DNA from: Methylotenera sp.
GTDB taxonomy: Bacteria; Pseudomonadota; Gammaproteobacteria; Burkholderiales; Methylophilaceae
Length of the DNA stretch: 64,000 nucleotides
Reading direction: 5' to 3'
Assembly: GCA_002928535.1 (NCBI GenBank)
Contig: PERG01000001.1
Coordinates: forward strand, 1-64,000
A model generated the notes under the pieces. It worked only from the letters and a program-made list of their open reading frames with translations, made no database searches and was not told the DNA's origin. Both the position numbers and the translations under genes were made by a program. This document shows, in pieces, positions 57,527-64,000 of the stretch. Each line of letters begins with the position of its first letter. Positions within the stretch are counted from its first letter, which is position 1.

Positions 57527-60500
57527 ATGTTTAATATTTTCATCAAAAGGCCGGTGATGGCCATTGTGCTATCCCTAATTATCGTGTTTCTGGGGTTCTT
57601 ATCAATACGTTCGTTGCCCACTTCACAATTCCCCGATATTGCACCCCCTCGCGTAATCGTCTCATTGGCTTATCCAGGCGCCAGTGCCGATGTGCTGGTG
57701 CAGTCGTCCTTAATCACTATCGAACGGGCTATTAACGGCGTGCCTGGCATGAAATACATCGTGTCTGATGCGACCAGTGCCGGCGAAGCCACCATTCAGG
57801 TGATTTTCGGATTAGGTACCGATCCTAATCAAGCCATGGTCAACGTGAAATCGCGGATAGACCAAGTAATGAGCCGACTCCCGGAACTCGTGCAACTGGA
57901 AGGCGTTGTGGTTGAGCGTGTGCAACCTAGCATGCTCATGTACATCAATTTGTACAGCAAGGATAAAAATGCCGACGAGAAATTTTTGTTCAACTATGCC
58001 AACGTTAATGTCATCCCTGAAATCCAACGGGTAAATGGCATCGCCAGTGCAAAAATCCTCGGTAGCCGTCAATATGCAATGCGTATCTGGCTGAACCCTG
58101 ACCGCATGCGTGCTTATAAAATTTCCATCGATGAAGTCATGAAAGCAATCGGTGAGCAGAGCATTATCGGACGGCCAGGCCGGTTAGGCCAAAGCTCTGG
58201 CATCGCCGCGCAATCCAAGGAATATGTCCTGGTCTATCAAGGCCGTTACAACAAACCTGAACAATATGGCGACATTATCATCAGGGCAGATTCTTCAGGT
58301 GAAATTCTAAAACTGAAAGACCTGGCTAAAATTGAATTAGGTAGCGAGTTCTTCGATATCTATTCCAATAAAGACGGCTATCCCTCTTCCGCCATCATCC
58401 TGAAGCAAAACTATGGCAGCAATGCCAGTGAAGTGATTGATGAAGTAAAAGCAAAAATGAAAGAACTGGAGGCTTCATTTCCAGCAGGTATGGCTTATGA
58501 GGTTGACTATGATGTCTCTAAGTTCCTCGATGCGTCGATTGATAAAGTGCTGCATACCTTGGTGGAAGCATTCTTGCTCGTAGCGCTTGTTGTATATGTG
58601 TTCCTGGGGGATTGGCGCTCAACGCTCATCCCGATCCTGGCTGTGCCGGTATCATTGATTGGCACATTCTTTTGTATGCAGATGTTCGGTATTACTATCA
58701 ATCTCATTACGTTGTTTGCGTTGGTGCTTGCCATCGGTATCGTAGTGGACAATGCGATTGTGGTGGTAGAAGCCGTGCATGCCAAAATGGAAGAGGATGC
58801 GCAAATCAACCCTTACAAAGCCACGCAATTGGTTTTGGGTGAAATCGGCGGAGCCATTGTGGCCATTACTTTGGTGATGACGGCAGTGTTTGTTCCAGTG
58901 GCGTTTATGACCGGACCGGTGGGTGTATTCTACCGGCAGTTCTCCATCACTATGGCATCCTCTATCGTGATTTCCGGCATTGTGGCCCTTTCACTCACAC
59001 CGGTGTTATGTGCCATGTTGCTCAAAAACAACCATGGCCAAACGAAAAAAACAACGCCCATCAGTTTCTTCATCAATTGCTTCAACCGCTGGTTTGAGCG
59101 CCTGACCGGTCGTTATACCAATCTACTGAACAAAATTGTCACGTTAAGACTGGTCACGACTATTGTGTTAGTTGCCTTTGCAATCGGTACACTCCTGCTC
59201 AACGAAACATTGCCCGCCGGCTTTATTCCGGGTGAGGACCAGGGCCAGATCTACGCCATTATCCAGACGCCGCCTGGCAGTACACTGGAAGCCACGAACA
59301 AGGTGGCCCGTGCCCTGCAGCAAGCTGCGGAAAAAATCGACGGCATCGCATCTGTGTCTTCATTGGCCGGTTACGAGATCCTCACGGAAGGCCGCGGTTC
59401 AAACGCCGGTACTTGTTTGATCAACCTCAAGGACTGGTCGAAACGCGATAAATCCGTGCATGAAATCATTGAAGAACTTGAAGCGGAAACCAAGAACTTC
59501 GGTGCGATTGTCGAATTTTTCGAGCCACCCGCAGTGCCGGGCTATGGTGCCGCGTCAGGCTTGGCGTTGCGCCTGCTAGACAAAACGAATGGCACTGACT
59601 ACCACGAGTTCGACAAGATCAACCAGGATTTCATGGAGGCTTTAGGCAAGCGCAAAGAGCTGACTGGTTTGTTCACGTTCTATGCTGCCAACTATCCGCA
59701 GTATGAATTGGAAATCGACAACAAAGCCGCTATGCAAAAAGGCGTTTCCATCGGTAAAGCCATGGATAACCTTAATATCCTCATCGGCAGTACCTATGAG
59801 CAAGGCTTTATCCGCTTCAACAATTTCTTCAAGGTGTACGTTCAGGCAAGTCCGGAATTCCGTCGCTATCCGACCGATATCCTCAATTACTACGTGAAAA
59901 ATGAAGAGGGTGAAATGGTGCCTTATTCATCTTTCATGAAGATGAAGAAAAAGCAGGGTCCAAACGAGATCACGCGTTACAACCTGTACAACTCCGCCAC
60001 TATTCGTGCTACGCCAGCAAAAGGTTACACCACAGATGACGCAATCAAAGCGGTACAGCAAGTGGCCACTGCAACATTACCGCATGGTTACGACATTGGC
60101 TGGGAAGGCTTGTCTTTCGATGAAGCTAAACGCGGTAACGAAGCCATCATTATCTTTGCCGTGGTGCTTGTGTTCGTTTACATGGTATTAGCGGCGCAAT
60201 ATGAAAGCTTCCTGCTGCCTTTAGCCGTCATCCTGTCCTTGCCAGCCGGTGTATTCGGCACGTTTTTACTGCTAAAGGGCTTAGGATTAGCAAATGATAT
60301 TTACGCTCAGCTGGGACTCGTGATGCTAGTCGGTCTGCTTGGTAAAAACGCAGTATTGATTGTGGAATTCGCTGTACAGAAACATGAGCAAGGCATGACG
60401 ATTGCTGAAGCAGCGATTGAAGGTGCCAAAGCGCGGTTCAGACCTATTTTAATGACTTCCTTTGCCTTTATTGCGGGCTTGATTCCTTTAGTGGTTGCAA

Positions 60501-60709
60501 CAGGTGCGGGCGCAGTAGGTAACCGCACCATCGGAACGTCTGCGTTGGGCGGCATGCTGTTTGGTACCGTGTTCGGCGTGATCCTGATTCCAGGGTTGTA
60601 CTACATCTTTGCCCGTATGGAACAAGGCAGAGCATTGATTAAAAATGAAGAATTCAAACCATTAACTGAGATATACCATTACAACAGGAACGATAATCAT
60701 GATGAATAA
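57527..60709 (+). CDS. RND efflux transporter, HAE1 family
   Basis: 1060 residues, full length for the AcrB/MexF family. MFNIFIKRPVMAIVLSLIIV forms the first membrane helix. ALVLAIGIVVDNAIVVVEAV near residue 400 carries the paired aspartates of the proton relay. TAVFVPVAFMTGPVGVFYRQ is the helix-6-type signature, and LGLVMLVGLLGKNAVLIVEF near 930 the helix-10 lysine region. A proton-driven pump exporting drugs or other amphiphiles; substrate cannot be inferred. The next gene overlaps it by 11 bases. Confidence 0.95.
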   Translation: MFNIFIKRPVMAIVLSLIIVFLGFLSIRSLPTSQFPDIAPPRVIVSLAYPGASADVLVQSSLITIERAINGVPGMKYIVSDATSAGEATIQVIFGLGTDPNQAMVNVKSRIDQVMSRLPELVQLEGVVVERVQPSMLMYINLYSKDKNADEKFLFNYANVNVIPEIQRVNGIASAKILGSRQYAMRIWLNPDRMRAYKISIDEVMKAIGEQSIIGRPGRLGQSSGIAAQSKEYVLVYQGRYNKPEQYGDIIIRADSSGEILKLKDLAKIELGSEFFDIYSNKDGYPSSAIILKQNYGSNASEVIDEVKAKMKELEASFPAGMAYEVDYDVSKFLDASIDKVLHTLVEAFLLVALVVYVFLGDWRSTLIPILAVPVSLIGTFFCMQMFGITINLITLFALVLAIGIVVDNAIVVVEAVHAKMEEDAQINPYKATQLVLGEIGGAIVAITLVMTAVFVPVAFMTGPVGVFYRQFSITMASSIVISGIVALSLTPVLCAMLLKNNHGQTKKTTPISFFINCFNRWFERLTGRYTNLLNKIVTLRLVTTIVLVAFAIGTLLLNETLPAGFIPGEDQGQIYAIIQTPPGSTLEATNKVARALQQAAEKIDGIASVSSLAGYEILTEGRGSNAGTCLINLKDWSKRDKSVHEIIEELEAETKNFGAIVEFFEPPAVPGYGAASGLALRLLDKTNGTDYHEFDKINQDFMEALGKRKELTGLFTFYAANYPQYELEIDNKAAMQKGVSIGKAMDNLNILIGSTYEQGFIRFNNFFKVYVQASPEFRRYPTDILNYYVKNEEGEMVPYSSFMKMKKKQGPNEITRYNLYNSATIRATPAKGYTTDDAIKAVQQVATATLPHGYDIGWEGLSFDEAKRGNEAIIIFAVVLVFVYMVLAAQYESFLLPLAVILSLPAGVFGTFLLLKGLGLANDIYAQLGLVMLVGLLGKNAVLIVEFAVQKHEQGMTIAEAAIEGAKARFRPILMTSFAFIAGLIPLVVATGAGAVGNRTIGTSALGGMLFGTVFGVILIPGLYYIFARMEQGRALIKNEEFKPLTEIYHYNRNDNHDE

Positions 60710-62129
60710 AATGCACTATGGATTGATCCTCATCATGGCGCTCATGATGCAAGCGTGTTCAATTCCATTATTGAATACCAAGAAAGCAGAAACCAAGCTA
60801 CCCGAGCACTTCAATCAACAGGTTCGGGAGGATGAGAATTCTGCCGACATTAACTGGAAAGACTTTTTTGATGACCCTCAGTTGCTGGTACTGGTCGATC
60901 AGGCCATTGCCAATAACAAAGAGGTGAATATCCTCATGCAGCGTATCAGCATGGCGGCTAACGAAGTAGAAGCTCGCAAAGGGGAGTACAAGCCATTTGT
61001 AAGTTTTGGTGCTGGTGCAGAGTTAGGTAAGGTCGGGCTATATACCCGCAACGGCGCAGTGGAAGAAAACCTGGATATCAAGGAAGGGAAGTCTTTCCCA
61101 GACCCGCTGGCAAATTATCAATTCGGGCTATTTTCGTCCTGGGAGTTAGATGTTTGGAAAAAACTCAGGAATGCTACCAAAGTGGCCAACATGGAATACC
61201 TGGCTTCGATTGAAGGTAAAAACTTCCTTGTGACTAACTTGGTAGCAGAAGTCGCCAATAGTTATTACGAGTTGATTGCCGTCGATAATCAGTTGGATAA
61301 CCTTAAGCAAAATATCAAAATCCAGCAAAATGCCTTGGGGGTCACGCGGGAACTGCAGCAATATGCACGTGCAACTTCCTTGGCAGTGAAACGCTTTGAA
61401 GCTGAGGTTAAAAAGAATGAAAGCAAGGAATACCTACTCCGGCAACAGCAAATAGAGCTTGAAAACCGTATCAACTTTTTGTTAGGCCGTACACCCCAGC
61501 CTATTCAAAGATCTTCTACAGGTTTTATGGATGCGCAAGCTAAGTTAATCCAAACCGGTTTGCCGTCACAATTGCTGCAACATCGACCTGATATCCGCAA
61601 AGCGGAGCTAGAGCTAGCTGCGGCTGACCTGAATATCCAGGTAGCAAAGGCCAACTTTTATCCTTCTTTCTCGATTAAGGCCGGCTTGGGCTTCCAGGCA
61701 TTTAACCCAAAATATTTGTTTAGTACACCGGAATCTTTAATGTACTCGTTGGCGGGCGATGTAGTAGCGCCATTGGTGAATCGGAATGCCATTACGGCTG
61801 TATACAAGAATGCTAACGCCAAGCAGGTGCAAGCAGCGTTTGAGTATGAGCAGACTATTATCAATGCCTATGGCGAAGTAGCTAACCAGTTATCCAATAT
61901 CGATAATTTGGAAAAAAACTACCAGCTCAAAACTAAGCAAGTAGGGGTGTTAACGGAATCGGTGGAGGTAGCTAACCAGCTATTTAAATCAGCAAGGGCT
62001 GAATACCTGGAGATTCTGTTAACCCAGCGGGAAGCGCTGGAGGCGAAAAGTGAGCTCATCGAAACCAAGCAGAAGCAGATGAGTGCCATGGTGAATCTCT
62101 ATCGTGCATTAGGTGGCGGCTGGCATTGA
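60699..62129 (+). CDS. outer-membrane efflux lipoprotein (NodT/OprM family)
   Basis: 476 residues. The signal peptide has a lipobox (ALMMQAC, cysteine near 20). Two repeated helical-barrel halves carry DINWKDFFDDPQLLVLVDQA near 50, LLQHRPDIRKAELELAAADL near 290 and SARAEYLEILLTQREALEAK near 430. It forms the TolC-like channel of the tripartite pump. Confidence 0.93.
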   Translation: MMNKMHYGLILIMALMMQACSIPLLNTKKAETKLPEHFNQQVREDENSADINWKDFFDDPQLLVLVDQAIANNKEVNILMQRISMAANEVEARKGEYKPFVSFGAGAELGKVGLYTRNGAVEENLDIKEGKSFPDPLANYQFGLFSSWELDVWKKLRNATKVANMEYLASIEGKNFLVTNLVAEVANSYYELIAVDNQLDNLKQNIKIQQNALGVTRELQQYARATSLAVKRFEAEVKKNESKEYLLRQQQIELENRINFLLGRTPQPIQRSSTGFMDAQAKLIQTGLPSQLLQHRPDIRKAELELAAADLNIQVAKANFYPSFSIKAGLGFQAFNPKYLFSTPESLMYSLAGDVVAPLVNRNAITAVYKNANAKQVQAAFEYEQTIINAYGEVANQLSNIDNLEKNYQLKTKQVGVLTESVEVANQLFKSARAEYLEILLTQREALEAKSELIETKQKQMSAMVNLYRALGGGWH

Positions 62130-62308
62130 TGCTTACGTCAAAATGATTCTGTAATTACATGGTGCGTAACCTAAGGAGATGAAGATATAGGGTGGATTCA
62201 ATCATTGCTTAATAACTCGTTAAGTGTGGCGATCTATCCCTATTTTTAATCTTGCCTTGTAACGCCTAACTCTTGTGCTCTTTTGTTTTATTTAAAAGAA
62301 ATATAACG

Positions 62309-63967
62309 ATGAAACCTATCACTTTAAGCCAACAATTTATTGATAACCCCTTCAGCAAATGGTCGCAGACACAGATCATATGGTTGGTCGCGGTATTTAT
62401 TATGTTGACCGGAAATGCTTCCCTTTGGCATGGCATTTTGAGCGTCTATCCGCTTAACTTTTGTAACATACCTTTCCTAATTTCTTTAGCCTTATTCTTT
62501 ACGGCTTTAACAGCGATGTTTCTGCTATTGCTGTCTTTCGGAAATGCAACACGCTGGGTATTAGCATTCTTTCTAATTCTATCCTCCCAATCCGCTTATT
62601 ACATGGATCACCTAGGGATTCTCATCGATACGGTCATGATAGATAACGTCATGCAAACGAATCTGAGCGAATCTGAAAGCCTGATCACCATAAACCTGAT
62701 CATCAGAACGATTTTTTTCGGGGTGATTCCAGCGTGGCTGGTCCTTAGATATTGCCCTGCATCGACAAGCTTTAAAAAAGAGTTAGTATCAAGATTAAGG
62801 GCATTTGGTTTGTGTGTGATTGCGATCGTGCTATTGGTCCTGCCATTTACGGCTGATTACAGTTCCTTCATACGTGAGCACAGAATCGTCCGCTTTTACG
62901 CAAATCCCACCTATCCGGTTTACTCCATGATCAAGTATGTACACCAGCAGATGGGCATTTCCGCCAGCGGCCCCTTACATCACATTGATGACCAGGCAAA
63001 TTTATTAGATCCGCCAACGAGTAAAAAAGAATTGGTCATCATGGTGGTCGGTGAAACTGCGAGAGCAGATCGTTTTTCCCTGAACGGTTATAAAAAACTC
63101 ACCAATCCCTTACTGGCTAAAGAAAATTTAGTCAGCTTTAGCGATGTGGCTTCTTGTGGAACCTCTACCGGCGTATCGGTGCCCTGTATGTTTTCATCAT
63201 TGGGCCGCAAAAATTACGATAAAGAAAAAGCGCTGGAACAAGAGAATGTCTTAGACATATTGAAAAGAAATGATATTGAAGTGTTATGGCGGGATAACAA
63301 TTCCGATTCCAAAGGAGTAGCGACCCGAATTCAATACGAAGACTTCAAAACCCCAACACTCAATCCGGTTTGCGACAGTGAATGCAGGGATGTTGGCATG
63401 TTGAGTGGGCTGGATCAATTTATCCAAAGCCATTCAGAGAAAGACATCCTTATCGTATTGCATCAAATGGGCAATCATGGCCCTGAATATTACCGGCGCT
63501 ATCCGAAAGCCTTCGAGCGATTCACGCCTGCCTGCCAAACCGGGGAGTTAAGGGATTGTTCTCAGGAAGAAATCGACAATGCTTACGATAATGCCATCCT
63601 GTATACGGATTATTTTTTATCTGAAGTGATCCGTTTCCTGAAAAAGTACGATGCAAACCACGAAACGGCCATGCTATATGTGGCTGATCATGGGGAATCG
63701 CTGGGCGAGCATGGCATTTACTTGCATGCCGCGCCATACCTGATTGCCCCTGCAGAACAAACCCATATTCCGGTCATTACTTGGTTTGGCAAAAACTTTG
63801 ATTATCAGCTGACTGATATCAAGCCTTATGCGCATGCACCGCTCAGCCACGATGATTTATTTTGTACCTTGCTTGCGACCTATGAAATCGATTCCCATCT
63901 TTGCAAGAACGAGCATCAGTTATTGGCCAAAAATAAAAACCTTAAATTGTCCCTTTTAAACAATTGA
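62309..63967 (+). CDS. eptA: phosphoethanolamine-lipid A transferase
   Basis: 552 residues. Five N-terminal membrane helices (about 25-200) precede a periplasmic sulfatase-fold domain. VVGETARADRFSLNGY near 248 binds metal, and the catalytic threonine is in CGTSTGVSVPCMFSS near 285; LYVADHGESLGEHGIYLHAA near 455 supplies further metal ligands. It adds phosphoethanolamine to lipid A phosphates, which in other bacteria lowers polymyxin binding. Start at ATG 62309; the longer frame begins in the upstream gap without a binding site. It ends 33 bases before the window edge. Separate promoter likely (179-base gap). Confidence 0.9.
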   Translation: MKPITLSQQFIDNPFSKWSQTQIIWLVAVFIMLTGNASLWHGILSVYPLNFCNIPFLISLALFFTALTAMFLLLLSFGNATRWVLAFFLILSSQSAYYMDHLGILIDTVMIDNVMQTNLSESESLITINLIIRTIFFGVIPAWLVLRYCPASTSFKKELVSRLRAFGLCVIAIVLLVLPFTADYSSFIREHRIVRFYANPTYPVYSMIKYVHQQMGISASGPLHHIDDQANLLDPPTSKKELVIMVVGETARADRFSLNGYKKLTNPLLAKENLVSFSDVASCGTSTGVSVPCMFSSLGRKNYDKEKALEQENVLDILKRNDIEVLWRDNNSDSKGVATRIQYEDFKTPTLNPVCDSECRDVGMLSGLDQFIQSHSEKDILIVLHQMGNHGPEYYRRYPKAFERFTPACQTGELRDCSQEEIDNAYDNAILYTDYFLSEVIRFLKKYDANHETAMLYVADHGESLGEHGIYLHAAPYLIAPAEQTHIPVITWFGKNFDYQLTDIKPYAHAPLSHDDLFCTLLATYEIDSHLCKNEHQLLAKNKNLKLSLLNN

Positions 63968-64000
63968 TTTTCTACTTAACACTACATTTTCTGGAAAACC

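Noticed and set aside
1-64000. CRISPR array, insertion sequence or rRNA
   Set aside because: No regularly spaced repeats, transposase genes with terminal repeats or rRNA-like sequence were seen on reading through the window.

Overview
The window reads as a chromosome segment of a Gram-negative bacterium of moderate GC. An aryl polyene/xanthomonadin-type pigment cluster with a chorismatase, a signal-peptide PepSY protein and an RND-EptA envelope region fit a betaproteobacterium. A Methylophilales-like methylotroph is my best guess, but no taxonomic marker gene is present. 

Layout. (1) 1-14285 is a pigment cluster. A plus-strand operon encodes an acyl carrier protein, a membrane protein, an AMP-ligase, hotdog dehydratases, an HtrB-like acyltransferase, a LolA-like protein, an MMPL exporter, an alpha/beta hydrolase, a NodB deacetylase, a ketosynthase with a chain-length-factor-like partner, and a ketoreductase. 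It converges on a minus-strand operon (chorismatase, PlsC-like acyltransferase, GT2 glycosyltransferase). Together they would make a 3- or 4-hydroxybenzoate starter, activate and extend it on ACP by cycles of condensation, reduction and dehydration, then couple the polyene to a lipid and export it to the outer membrane. (2) 14430-16922 holds small host genes, including two nearly identical tandem 37-residue peptides followed by a PepSY protein, and a Bcp peroxiredoxin. (3) tRNA-Arg(CCT) at 17089-17164 is the attachment site of a complete-looking prophage of about 38.5 kb, bounded by 47-bp direct repeats (17118-17164 and 55649-55695). (4) 55838-63967 is host sequence again: an RND tripartite efflux operon and an EptA-type phosphoethanolamine transferase. 

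The prophage is a lambdoid mosaic with a P22-like (podovirus) virion module. The left arm (minus strand) carries integrase, excisionase, many small accessory genes, Lar and DUF551 proteins, SSB, a YqaJ nuclease and RecT. The immunity region has a small repressor, two conversion-type genes and a Cro-like protein. Two promoters of identical design, TTGAC(A/G)-N17-TTTAAT, are each covered by two AAACC-N6-GGTTT operators 23 bp apart. The right arm carries replication genes, an orphan adenine methyltransferase, NinB/NinG-like genes, a strongly structured and mostly noncoding stretch (about 33.9-34.6 kb), terminase, portal, scaffold, coat, tail accessory and injection proteins, fibre, holin, endolysin and a lipoprotein. 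Three HNH endonuclease genes sit exactly at junctions of conserved phage genes. 

The most interesting observations are the structured RNA candidates at 34062-34297 and 34473-34566, the tandem 37-residue peptides at 15137-15469, the duplicated operator/promoter design with an apparently leaderless cro, and the seamless HNH insertions.
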